From UBA7312 sp002715345 (GTDB lineage Bacteria > Bacteroidota > Bacteroidia > Flavobacteriales > UBA7312), in NCBI GenBank assembly GCA_964009845.1, contig CAXGIQ010000010.1, forward strand, positions 1-22,579: a stretch of DNA of 22,579 bases, in the 5' to 3' direction. Made by a program: the position numbers and the translations under genes. Each line of letters starts with the position of its first letter. Position 1 is the stretch's first letter. The notes below the pieces were generated by a model. The model made no database searches. It was not told the DNA's origin and was given only the letters and a program-made list of their open reading frames with translations. This document shows positions 1-8,166 of the stretch, piece by piece.

Positions 1-1
1 G

Positions 2-109
2 CAACTTACGATTAACACAAATCACTTAGCAAAAGGAGTTTATATGTTGATGATAAATGACAAAGAGGAAAGGGTTTATCAATCTAAAATTTTAGTACAA
101 AACAAATAA
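2..109 (+). CDS. C-terminal end of a T9SS cargo protein (5' end outside window)
   Basis: The reading frame is open from the left edge and ends in TAA at 107-109, giving 35 residues. It reads like the end of a type A T9SS sorting domain: a short hydrophobic beta strand, then LAKGVYML, a charged turn (NDKEER), then a final strand ending SKILVQNK. The LxxGVY...KILV pattern is typical of cargo exported through the T9SS of Bacteroidota. The function of the protein itself lies outside the window. The next gene starts one base after this stop, so the two are almost certainly co-transcribed. The fragment is short, so the family call rests on the sorting-domain pattern alone. Confidence 0.75.
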   Translation, partial: QLTINTNHLAKGVYMLMINDKEERVYQSKILVQNK

Positions 110-110
110 A

Positions 111-2417
111 ATGAAGAGAGGACAATTATTTATAACTTATGCATTTATATTTTCTACTTTTATTGGGCAAGCTCAAATTGCTGTCGATAATGCTGCTCCC
201 TATGATGACGCTGCTTATCTAGTTGATAATATTTTGTTAGGTGGAGGTATTGTTGCATCTAATCATTCTTATCAAGGGGATCCTATTCAGTTAGGTTATT
301 TTGATGGGGCAAATTCTAATCTTGGTTTAGATGGAGGAATTGTGCTTTGTACCGGAGATATACAGGAGTTAGTTCCGGGTATTGGTTTTGGAGGTTTTCC
401 AGCAGGAACAGCAACAGATCCAGATTTGTTGACAGTAGCAAACTCGGTTCCTGGATTAATCGGTCAATCATTTTCGGTTTCCTCTGTTAATGATGTTGCA
501 GTCCTTGAGTTTGATTTTATCCCAACAAGTGATTCGTTAACATTTAGATATGTTTTTGGATCAAGTGAATACTTTGCATACGAAAATACATCTTATAATG
601 ATGTGTTTGGCTTTTTTATATCAGGGCCTGGAATAACTGGACCATATTCCAGTCCAGTAGGATTTCCAGATGGTAGTATTAATATTGCTACTATTCCTGA
701 CTCAGATCCTGAGTTGCCAATTACTATTTCATCAGTAAATGCTAATTTAAACTCTCAATATTTTGTGGATAACTCTGGTGTTGAGACAGTAGCTTCTGCA
801 GATGGGTTTACAACAGTTTTAACAGCAACAGCAACAGTGCAGTGTGGCGAAACATACCATATTAGGTTGTCAATTGCTGATGGGTCAGATGGAGCATTAT
901 CGTCTTATGTATTTTTAGAAGAGGCAAGTTTCGTGAGTCCTATTATTGATGTTGCAGATAATTTAGGTCTAGATTCTACTTATATGGAGTTAGAATGTCC
1001 AGAATCCGTTGTTTTAACAGCTGCAGATTTAGGGGCTGATTTTACTTATACTTGGAATACAGGAGATATAGGACAATCTTTATTAGTTAACTCTACTGGC
1101 AATTATTTTGTTGAAGCCACTAATGATGCTAATTGTTCAGCAGTATCAACTACATATCATGTTGAAATAGTTCAGCCGGACTTTTTAAATTTAGGTCCAG
1201 ACATTACTCTATGTGAAGGAGAGCAAACTGACTTATCGGTAAATGTTTCTATGACACCCCCTTATACATATAATTGGAACACGGGTGAAAACACAGCACT
1301 AATTACAGTTGGAGAAGGAGCCTATTCATTAAACTTAGTTGATGCAAATGGCTGTTTTGATGATGATCAAATAAATGTAATATATGTTGATAGACCAACA
1401 GCTGAGTTATTGGGGGGAGGAACTCTTTGTACAGGCTCGCCTATTGGAGCACCATTAAACTTAATGTTAACAGGTTCACCACCCTACACCGTAACCTACA
1501 CCAACGGAAGTCTGCAATTTGAGGAAGACGGTATAACTCTTAATAATTATATTATGACAACATTTGATCAGGGAACCTATCAATTGTTGACAGTAGAAGA
1601 TTTTAACTGTGAGGGAACAGTAAATGGAAGTGCCGAAGTGATCACTTTTGAACTGCCTACAGCTACTTTAACAGGAGGAGAAGTTATATGTCCTGGAGAT
1701 AGTACAAGAATTTCAATTGAACTAACAGGTCAATCTCCTTATTTTATTGTGTTAAATAATGGAGAGTATAATTTTCCCTTAGATTCATTAGACGTGGAAT
1801 ATTTAGATACATATGTAAATACAACAGGAAATTATTCATTTGCTTATGTTGTTGATGGGAATGATTGTATGGCAGAAGATTTGCATGGTGCTGCCAATGT
1901 TTTGGTTAAAGAATACATAGACCCTAGTATTGTAACAACTATAGATTCTGTTGTTTGTCCAATTGATGATGCTTTTCAGTTAGTGTCATTAAACGAAGGA
2001 GGGAAGTGGTATGGAGCAGGGATTGATATAAATCATAACTTTCATCCTATGATTGCTGGGCCAGGAGAACATTGGATTACTTATGTTATGGAAGACAACT
2101 GTTTTGAAATAGATTCCTTATTGATTTCTTTAGATTGTAACCTTGAAATTTTTGTCCCCAATACTTTTACACCTAATGGTGATGGATGGAATGATTTGTT
2201 ACATATTAAAGCAAATGATAATTTATTGGATTATAAGATTATGATATATAATAGGTGGGGTGAGCATTTGTTTACTTCAAATAATATATCCGACTTATGG
2301 AATGGAAGCTTTAATGGAGAAATAGTTCCAACTGGGATTTACTCATATGTTATTCAGGCATTTGGAAAGGATGGTGAAATCCTAAAAAAGAAAGGGGTAT
2401 TTAACCTGTTACAATAA
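111..2417 (+). CDS. Secreted choice-of-anchor-L domain protein with type B (CHU_C) T9SS sorting domain
   Basis: This is a 768-residue exported protein. Residues 1-22 form a signal peptide ending GQAQ. Residues about 35-280 resemble the choice-of-anchor L domain: LVDNILLGGGI near the start, a GLDGGIVLCTGD segment, and an FGSSEY motif. Residues about 290-620 hold Ig-like repeats with paired cysteines. Two share a YTYxWNTG motif (near residues 312 and 385), and two share an LTGxxPY motif (near 453 and 537). Residues about 680-768 are a gliding-motility-associated C-terminal domain (FVPNTFTPNGDGWNDLL, YNRWGE, PTGIYSYVI), which acts as a type B T9SS sorting signal. The protein is therefore expected at the cell surface or outside the cell, perhaps in adhesion; that role is inferred. 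It starts one base after the preceding cargo gene and ends 9 bases before the next. ATG at 111 is chosen because it directly begins the signal peptide. Confidence 0.85.
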   Translation: MKRGQLFITYAFIFSTFIGQAQIAVDNAAPYDDAAYLVDNILLGGGIVASNHSYQGDPIQLGYFDGANSNLGLDGGIVLCTGDIQELVPGIGFGGFPAGTATDPDLLTVANSVPGLIGQSFSVSSVNDVAVLEFDFIPTSDSLTFRYVFGSSEYFAYENTSYNDVFGFFISGPGITGPYSSPVGFPDGSINIATIPDSDPELPITISSVNANLNSQYFVDNSGVETVASADGFTTVLTATATVQCGETYHIRLSIADGSDGALSSYVFLEEASFVSPIIDVADNLGLDSTYMELECPESVVLTAADLGADFTYTWNTGDIGQSLLVNSTGNYFVEATNDANCSAVSTTYHVEIVQPDFLNLGPDITLCEGEQTDLSVNVSMTPPYTYNWNTGENTALITVGEGAYSLNLVDANGCFDDDQINVIYVDRPTAELLGGGTLCTGSPIGAPLNLMLTGSPPYTVTYTNGSLQFEEDGITLNNYIMTTFDQGTYQLLTVEDFNCEGTVNGSAEVITFELPTATLTGGEVICPGDSTRISIELTGQSPYFIVLNNGEYNFPLDSLDVEYLDTYVNTTGNYSFAYVVDGNDCMAEDLHGAANVLVKEYIDPSIVTTIDSVVCPIDDAFQLVSLNEGGKWYGAGIDINHNFHPMIAGPGEHWITYVMEDNCFEIDSLLISLDCNLEIFVPNTFTPNGDGWNDLLHIKANDNLLDYKIMIYNRWGEHLFTSNNISDLWNGSFNGEIVPTGIYSYVIQAFGKDGEILKKKGVFNLLQ

Positions 2418-2426
2418 ATGTGAGTC

Positions 2427-3794
2427 ATGTTCAGAGTTTTATTGTTATTATTTTCAACATTCTTTTTTTTAAACAATAATTATTCTCAAACATTAACCTT
2501 TTCAGACCCCATTGAAGTAGCTAGTGGTAGTTATGTATCTAATAGACCAAGAATATCTATTATGCAGGGAGTACCATTTATCTTATCTCCTACGCAAGAG
2601 GGCATATATGCTTTTTTAATGGATCAATTTCCTTCTTCACCAACATTAATTTCAAAAGAAGGAGTAAATGTAGGTTTGGCCGCTGGGCCTGAAGTGGCAA
2701 GTAATAAAGATATATTAGCTGTAAGTTACAAATCAAGTAATGGTGATATACACCTTATAGTTTCTGAAGATTTTGGGGAAACTTTTTCTGACCCAATAAT
2801 AGTTGAATCTAGTAATGCTTATTTACCAAACGTTGCAGTGTCTGCATCTGGGAATATATATGTATCATATTTGGTTTCTCAAAACAATTGGACTGAAATT
2901 AATCAATATGTAAAAAGTACAGAAAACTTAGGGATTAACCTTACTAAGCCAATTTCAGTTGACGAGTTTACTCCCGATCAGGCTTGTGAGTGTTGTTTTG
3001 CTTCTATAGTAGCTGATGTTAAAATAGCATCTGTTTTTAGAAATAACGAGAATAATATTAGGAATATTTACACAAGTGTCTCAAATAGTGAAGATTTAAG
3101 TTTTAATAATTACGTTTCTGTTGACGAATTAGATTGGGTGTTAAATGCATGCCCAGATGCGGGTCCAGATGCTTTCATCGATAATGATGATCTTTATATA
3201 GCATGGCTTACAGGTGTTTCTGGTGTAAATCGTGTTAATGTGGCACATGTAAATACTACTACTCTAGATGTATTAAATACTCAAGAAGTTTCTAATGTAT
3301 CAAACACAATTCTACAATCTCATCCTTCTATTGCAGGTAGTGGTGATACATTAGCAGTAGTATGGAGAGATAACAGAAATACATTTAATAATGTATTTTT
3401 AAGTTATTCTTTAAACGGAGGAGAATCGTTTAGTAATTCAATACTCATTAATGATTCTATTCCTTTTACAAAATTTGACAGCCCACATATTGCATATCAT
3501 AATAATGTATTCCATATAGTCTATTGGGGAGAAACACAAAATAAAGTATTTTATCAGACAGCATCATTTGATGGTGGTCTTTATTTTTCAGAGGATAAAA
3601 ATGATATGGCTCTTTTCCCTAATCCTGTTCAAGAAACTCTTCAGCTTAATTATCATGAAAGTTTTTCTATTTATAATGTAAAAAATCAATTAATTCAAAA
3701 AGGGGAAGGTCAAAAATTAAATATATCTTTTCTTCCTTCAGGAACTTATTTTTTAAGAACACCAAGTTCTGTTCATAAATTCGTCAAAGAATAA
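2427..3794 (+). CDS. Secreted sialidase-like beta-propeller protein with type A T9SS sorting domain
   Basis: This is a 455-residue exported protein with a signal peptide at residues 1-20 (hydrophobic core, ending NNYSQ). The body contains repeated Asp-box-like turns such as SEDFGETF, SLNGGESF and SFDGGLYF, typical of BNR/sialidase-type beta-propellers. Two cysteine motifs stand out: CECC at residues 187-190 and ACPDAGP with Cys242. I recall a similar pair (CxCC, then CPxxGP) in a subgroup of bacterial sialidase-like proteins, where they may form disulfides or bind a metal. Residues about 392-455 form a type A sorting domain (ALFPNPVQETLQL, LPSGTYFLR). Sialidase activity is not shown, because I cannot place the catalytic Arg triad and Tyr/Glu pair. 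It is probably the third gene of the cargo operon, since only 9 bases separate it from the gene before. Confidence 0.8.
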   Translation: MFRVLLLLFSTFFFLNNNYSQTLTFSDPIEVASGSYVSNRPRISIMQGVPFILSPTQEGIYAFLMDQFPSSPTLISKEGVNVGLAAGPEVASNKDILAVSYKSSNGDIHLIVSEDFGETFSDPIIVESSNAYLPNVAVSASGNIYVSYLVSQNNWTEINQYVKSTENLGINLTKPISVDEFTPDQACECCFASIVADVKIASVFRNNENNIRNIYTSVSNSEDLSFNNYVSVDELDWVLNACPDAGPDAFIDNDDLYIAWLTGVSGVNRVNVAHVNTTTLDVLNTQEVSNVSNTILQSHPSIAGSGDTLAVVWRDNRNTFNNVFLSYSLNGGESFSNSILINDSIPFTKFDSPHIAYHNNVFHIVYWGETQNKVFYQTASFDGGLYFSEDKNDMALFPNPVQETLQLNYHESFSIYNVKNQLIQKGEGQKLNISFLPSGTYFLRTPSSVHKFVKE

Positions 3795-3817
3795 GTTTAT
3801 TCTAAAACTCCTTTTTA

Positions 3818-3825
3818 CATCTTTG
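3818..3825 (+). promoter_or_regulatory. Probable -7 promoter element before priA
   Basis: CATCTTTG matches the Bacteroidota -7 consensus TAnnTTTG except at the first base. It lies 6 bases before the ATG at 3832, so the mRNA would have almost no 5' leader. I see no clear -33 TTG partner at the usual spacing, so this is a moderate call. Confidence 0.4.
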
Positions 3826-3831
3826 TAGGTG

Positions 3832-6267
3832 ATGGCTTATGCTGATTTAATATTACCATTACCTCTAGCGAATACATTTACATATGAGATTCCTTACAAT
3901 ATTTCTGATTTAGAAAAGGGGATGCGTGTAGTGGTGCAATTTGGAACTAAAAAACTTTACACCGCTTTGGTCTATGATATTCATCAAAATGCTCCTGATA
4001 AATATCGAGCAAAGCCCATATTAGCCGTTCTAGATAATTACCCCGTAGTTGTTTCATCGCAGTTTATTTTTTGGGAGTGGATTGCAGCTTATTATTGTTG
4101 CCATTTAGGAGAGGTAATGCAAGCCGCATTACCTTCAGGACTTAAACTTTCTAGTGAAACAATTATAGTTCCAGGAGAGAGTGATTTAAGAGTAGATGAG
4201 CTGACGGATAAAGAGTACTTAATCATTGAGGCGCTTCATCAGCAAAAAAAAATAGAACTAATAGAGGTTGCTAAAATTCTAGATCAAAAAACTATTTTTC
4301 CGGTAATCAACTCTTTGCTAGATAGAGGTGGAATAGCTCTTCTTGAAGAACTGGATGATAAATACAAACCTAAAATTGTTCGAACAGTTCACTTAGCAAT
4401 CAAAGAAGAGCAATTATTTGAAGTGATTAAAAAAACACAAAAAGCGCCTAAGCAATTAGCTGTTTTACAATCATACCTTAAACAAAAGAATAAACATCCT
4501 GAACAAAGTGTTACGACAGCAGATTTAGTACGTTGGGCATCGGCTACTTATCAAGCGCTCAATGCTTTGGTCAAAAAAGGCGTATTCATTTTAGAGGAAG
4601 AAATTATTGGGCGCTTAGAAAACTACAACAACCCAATAGAAGAACAAAATGAATTGAGCGTTGCTCAGTCTACGGCATATAAATCCATTCAAAATAGTTT
4701 TAAAGAGAAAGATGTTATCCTTCTGCATGGAGTTACTTCTAGTGGTAAAACAGAAATTTATGTTAAACTTATCAAAGAAACAATAGTAAGGGGTAAGCAG
4801 GTTCTTTATCTATTACCAGAGATAGCGTTAACAACTCAAATCATCAATCGTTTAAGAAAGTATTTTGGAGACCAAGTAGGTGTTTACCATTCGAAGTTTA
4901 ACCAAAATGAGCGAGTAGATATTTGGAATGAAGTCTTAAAAGGTAATAGATTCCCAATCATTTTAGGTGCTCGTTCTGCTATGTTTTTACCATTTACGAA
5001 ATTAGGTTTAGTTGTTATTGATGAAGAGCATGAAACTACTTTTAAACAACACCATCCTGCACCTAGATATAATGGCAGAGATACAGCAGTTGTCTTAGCA
5101 AAGTCTCAGGGAGCAAAAGTTTTATTAGGTTCAGCCACCCCTTCTTTAGAAAGCTATACCAATGCACAAAATGGAAAGTATGGATTAGTTGAACTTCATG
5201 AGCGTTTTGGGGGCGTAGAGATGCCTGAAGTTGAAACAGTCGATATTAAGTATATTCGTCACAGAAAACAGATGAAAGGTGCTTTCTCACCTTATTTATT
5301 AGAAAATATTCAGCAAGCGTTAGATAAAGGAGAGCAAATTATTTTGTTTCAAAACAGGAGAGGATTTGCTCCTATTAGCGAATGTAAAGATTGTGGCTGG
5401 ACTGCTAAATGCCGTAGCTGTGATGTAAGCTTAACTTACCATAAAAAGATTGATTTACTAAAATGTCATTATTGTGGATATTCTGAGGCACCACTTAAAA
5501 AATGCAATTCTTGCGGTAGTTTGGAGGTAAATGTGAAAGGTATTGGAACGGAAAAGATAGCAGAAGATTTACAACCTTTTTTCCCAGATGCTGCTATACA
5601 TCGAATGGATTTAGATACGACTTCTAGAAAACATGCGCATCAAGAAATTATTTCAGCATTTGAAGATAAAAGAATTGATATTCTTATTGGAACACAGATG
5701 GTTACAAAAGGACTCGATTTTGACAATGTGAGTATTGTTGGGATTTTGAATGCAGATAGCATGTTGAATTTCCCTGATTTCCGATCTTTCGAAAGAGCAT
5801 ATCAGTTAATGGCACAAGTGTCGGGTAGGGCAGGTCGAAAAAAGAAAAGAGGGAAAGTTATTATTCAGACTTATTCTCCTGAAAATAATATTATTGAATC
5901 TGTCAAAAAGAATGATTACAGAGGGATGTATATAGCTGAGATGTCAGAACGAAAAAACTTCTCCTATCCACCTTATTGTAAGTTGATCAAAGTAACGGCA
6001 ATGCATCGTGATTACCAGCTTACAAATTATGCCGCTAGAGATTTAGCAATTCTTATGCGTCAGCAATTTGGGAAATATGTATTGGGACCAGAATATCCTA
6101 CTGTAGCAAGGATTAAGAATAAATTTCTGAAACATATTCTACTTAAGATAGAAGGGGGTGGTTCAGTTCAACAAATCAAAAAACAACTACAATATTTTAT
6201 AGAGCAGCTGAATAAAAACAAAGAGTATAAATCTGTTCGATTTGTTTTAGATGTAGATCCTGTTTAA
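3832..6267 (+). CDS. priA: Primosomal protein N' (replication restart helicase PriA)
   Basis: This is an 811-residue superfamily 2 DNA helicase that recognises stalled forks and D-loops and starts reloading of the replicative helicase. The N-terminal DNA-binding domain begins MAYADLILPLPL. Walker A is GVTSSGKT at residues 300-307 and the DEEH box is at 397-400. Eight cysteines for two structural zincs lie at 518, 521, 527, 530, 545, 548, 558 and 561. Later helicase motifs include GTQMVTKGLDF and SGRAGR. The length is slightly greater than the roughly 730 residues of E. coli PriA and normal for this phylum. The frame also allows a GTG at 3829, but ATG at 3832 fits the family N-terminus better. 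The gene follows the cargo operon by 37 bases and has its own promoter-like box. Confidence 0.96.
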   Translation: MAYADLILPLPLANTFTYEIPYNISDLEKGMRVVVQFGTKKLYTALVYDIHQNAPDKYRAKPILAVLDNYPVVVSSQFIFWEWIAAYYCCHLGEVMQAALPSGLKLSSETIIVPGESDLRVDELTDKEYLIIEALHQQKKIELIEVAKILDQKTIFPVINSLLDRGGIALLEELDDKYKPKIVRTVHLAIKEEQLFEVIKKTQKAPKQLAVLQSYLKQKNKHPEQSVTTADLVRWASATYQALNALVKKGVFILEEEIIGRLENYNNPIEEQNELSVAQSTAYKSIQNSFKEKDVILLHGVTSSGKTEIYVKLIKETIVRGKQVLYLLPEIALTTQIINRLRKYFGDQVGVYHSKFNQNERVDIWNEVLKGNRFPIILGARSAMFLPFTKLGLVVIDEEHETTFKQHHPAPRYNGRDTAVVLAKSQGAKVLLGSATPSLESYTNAQNGKYGLVELHERFGGVEMPEVETVDIKYIRHRKQMKGAFSPYLLENIQQALDKGEQIILFQNRRGFAPISECKDCGWTAKCRSCDVSLTYHKKIDLLKCHYCGYSEAPLKKCNSCGSLEVNVKGIGTEKIAEDLQPFFPDAAIHRMDLDTTSRKHAHQEIISAFEDKRIDILIGTQMVTKGLDFDNVSIVGILNADSMLNFPDFRSFERAYQLMAQVSGRAGRKKKRGKVIIQTYSPENNIIESVKKNDYRGMYIAEMSERKNFSYPPYCKLIKVTAMHRDYQLTNYAARDLAILMRQQFGKYVLGPEYPTVARIKNKFLKHILLKIEGGGSVQQIKKQLQYFIEQLNKNKEYKSVRFVLDVDPV

Positions 6268-6298
6268 TTTGTATATTTAATGTAAATTATAGAGTGTT

Positions 6299-6856
6299 AT
6301 GACTAGGTTTTTATTTTTTTTATGTTTCAGTCCAGCTTTTCTTTTTGCACAATGTGAAGCAGATTTTATTTTCCAACAAGATGGTGAAACTATAGAACTT
6401 GTGAATATTTCAACAGGTATGTATGTTTCAGAAAGTTGGGATTTTGGAGATGGAAATACTAATAATTCATCTTCAAAACCAACCCATACCTATACTGTGA
6501 ATGGAGAATATAACGTTTGTCTTATTCTTTATGAGTCATTAAACGATTCTACGACATTAATTTGTGATACAACGTGTCAAACCATAATTATTAATAGTAT
6601 TAATGAAGATATCGGTCTTTTTATAGAAGATTCAGATCATCTAAATGTTTTCCCAAATCCTGTTTCAAATGTTTTAAATATACAATACCCATCAGGTAAC
6701 AAAATAAAGGATATAAAACTACATACTCTAGATGGTGGCGTTGTAATTTTGAAAAATAAAAAACAGTTAACTCTAAAGCATTTACCTTCGGGTATATATG
6801 TATTATCATATACTCTAAACGATTTTGTTTTTTACAAGAAAATTTTAAAGATATAA
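6299..6856 (+). CDS. Small secreted PKD-domain protein with type A T9SS sorting domain
   Basis: This is a 185-residue exported protein. Residues 1-18 are a signal peptide (FLFFLCFSPAFLFAQ). Residues about 19-97 form one PKD domain with the characteristic SWDFGDGNT and THTYTVNGEYNVCL motifs; cysteine pairs at its edges suggest disulfides. Residues about 115-185 form a type A T9SS sorting domain (LNVFPNPVSNVLNI, LPSGIYVLSY, final KKILKI). PKD domains are beta-sandwiches that usually mediate binding to surface polymers or proteins. With only one PKD domain and no catalytic domain, the protein is most likely a small surface or secreted binding module, though its ligand is unknown. It starts 31 bases after priA. 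A weak promoter-like TTAATTTG overlaps the priA stop region. Confidence 0.85.
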   Translation: MTRFLFFLCFSPAFLFAQCEADFIFQQDGETIELVNISTGMYVSESWDFGDGNTNNSSSKPTHTYTVNGEYNVCLILYESLNDSTTLICDTTCQTIIINSINEDIGLFIEDSDHLNVFPNPVSNVLNIQYPSGNKIKDIKLHTLDGGVVILKNKKQLTLKHLPSGIYVLSYTLNDFVFYKKILKI

Positions 6857-6896
6857 TTGTAAAATTCTTTTAAAATGGATGGCGAAATCAAATAAC

Positions 6897-6904
6897 TATC
6901 TTTG
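6897..6904 (+). promoter_or_regulatory. -7 promoter element of the glmU-like gene
   Basis: TATCTTTG is a perfect match to the Bacteroidota TAnnTTTG element. Only 5 bases separate it from the ATG at 6910, so transcription would begin at or within a base or two of the start codon. No clear -33 TTG element is visible at the standard distance. Confidence 0.6.
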
Positions 6905-6909
6905 TCCGT

Positions 6910-8055
6910 ATGAACTACATTCTTTTTGATGCAAATAGGGAGTCTTTATTCCCTTTAACACATACCCGACCGATATCCGAAATCCGTATTGGTATTTTAA
7001 CCATAAAAGAAAAATGGATTCACCACTTAGGAAGCGAGTTAAGCACTAAAACAGCCGATTATCTGCAAATGAAGTATCCTTTGCAAAAAGAGGCGAATAA
7101 TGTGTACATCCATGGTGGTGTATGTCCTAATAAAGCATTGGTGGCAGCTATACAACAACTTGCCGACGGGGAGGGTTTGTATGCTGGAGATACGCTTGTG
7201 GCTTACCGTAATGCAGTGCATCAAAAAGTGAGTTTTACAGAGGATTTTACCCAAATAGAAAAGCTGTGGCACATCTTTCAGCACAACACTATAGAACTAA
7301 AAGCCGACTTTGATTTGCTAACCGAAGGGCGTAGCTCTCAAGCTCTAAGCGATAGCAATCTTGTGCTGGGTTCCGAAAACATTTTTGTAGAAGAAGGCGC
7401 CAAGGTAGAAGGGGCTATCCTGAACGCTACTACAGGTCCTATCTACATTGGTAAAAATGCAGAGCTGATGGAAGGGAGCATTGTGCGTGGTCCTTTAGCT
7501 ATGTGCGAACATTCCGTGCTTAAACTGGGCGCTAAAATATACGGATCTACTACATTAGGTCCTTATTGCAAAGTGGGGGGTGAGGTCAATAATTCGGTGC
7601 TGATGGGCTATTCCAACAAAGGGCATGATGGTTTTTTAGGCAATTCCGTTTTAGGCGAATGGTGTAATATCGGTGCGGATACGAACAGCTCTAACCTGAA
7701 AAATAATTATGCAGATGTACGCTTGTGGAGCGAACAAACTGGTTGTTTTGAAAAAACAGGTTTGCAGTTCTGTGGTTTGATAATGGGCGATCATTCCAAA
7801 TGTGGCATCAACACCATGTTTAATACGGGTACGGTAGTAGGGGTTAGCGCCAATATCTTTGGGGCAGGTTTCCCACGTAACTTTGTACCTTCTTTTGCTT
7901 GGGGTGGCTCTGCGGGTTACAGCACTTATCATTTGCCTAAAGTATTTGAGGTAGCCGAAAAAGTAATGGCGCGCAGGGGTGTTGCTTTCGATGATACGGA
8001 AAAAGATATCCTTCAACAAGTCTTTGAGCTGACAAGCGAACAGCGTAATTTCTAA
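6910..8055 (+). CDS. GlmU-family sugar-phosphate nucleotidyltransferase/acetyltransferase (Bacteroidota type)
   Basis: This 381-residue protein resembles the alternative bacterial GlmU family (TIGR03991 type). That family is proposed to make UDP-N-acetylglucosamine from glucosamine-1-phosphate for peptidoglycan and envelope glycans. The N-terminal part (about 1-140) begins MNYILFDANRESLFPLTHTRP and carries SEIRIGILTIKEKW. It lacks the GxGTRM loop of classical nucleotidyltransferases, a feature I recall as normal for this family. Residues about 150-320 form a left-handed beta helix of imperfect hexapeptides (GPIYIGKNAELMEGSIVRGP, GPYCKVGGEVNNSVLMG), as in acyltransferases. The protein is shorter than E. 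coli GlmU (about 456). Which of the two activities it retains cannot be read from sequence. It precedes lon, but lon has its own promoter. Confidence 0.85.
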   Translation: MNYILFDANRESLFPLTHTRPISEIRIGILTIKEKWIHHLGSELSTKTADYLQMKYPLQKEANNVYIHGGVCPNKALVAAIQQLADGEGLYAGDTLVAYRNAVHQKVSFTEDFTQIEKLWHIFQHNTIELKADFDLLTEGRSSQALSDSNLVLGSENIFVEEGAKVEGAILNATTGPIYIGKNAELMEGSIVRGPLAMCEHSVLKLGAKIYGSTTLGPYCKVGGEVNNSVLMGYSNKGHDGFLGNSVLGEWCNIGADTNSSNLKNNYADVRLWSEQTGCFEKTGLQFCGLIMGDHSKCGINTMFNTGTVVGVSANIFGAGFPRNFVPSFAWGGSAGYSTYHLPKVFEVAEKVMARRGVAFDDTEKDILQQVFELTSEQRNF

Positions 8056-8085
8056 ACTCTGCCATTTTCCGTCTTCTAATAGCGT

Positions 8086-8101
8086 TGGCACAGTCATTGC
8101 T
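8086..8101 (+). promoter_or_regulatory. Sigma-54 (RpoN) -24/-12 promoter of lon
   Basis: TGGCACAGTCATTGCT fits the sigma-54 consensus TGGCACgnnnnTTGCw at every strongly conserved position, with GG at 8087-8088 and GC at 8099-8100. Spacing from GG to GC is the required 10 bases. It lies in the non-coding gap between the glmU-like gene and lon, on the correct strand. Predicted transcription starts near 8112, giving a leader of about 55 bases. No TAnnTTTG element is apparent in this gap. Confidence 0.75.
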
Positions 8102-8166
8102 ATATAGTAAGGCGCATGAAAAAGCAATAAGCTACTGCCATATTGACTTAAAAAGAACTGATTCGA

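Noticed and set aside
6842..6876. AT-only inverted repeat (ATTTTAAAG / CTTTTAAAAT) after the PKD-protein gene
   Set aside because: The arms are imperfect and purely A/T apart from one pair, and no T run follows; too weak to call a terminator.
7651..8127. 158-codon minus-strand ORF across the end of the glmU-like gene and the sigma-54 site
   Set aside because: It is antisense to a well-supported gene, has no recognisable motif, and reads like a reverse-frame shadow.
8096..8128. ATTGCT / AGCAAT inverted repeat around the predicted lon transcription start
   Set aside because: The six-base arms are 21 bases apart and one overlaps the -12 element; expected by chance in such sequence.
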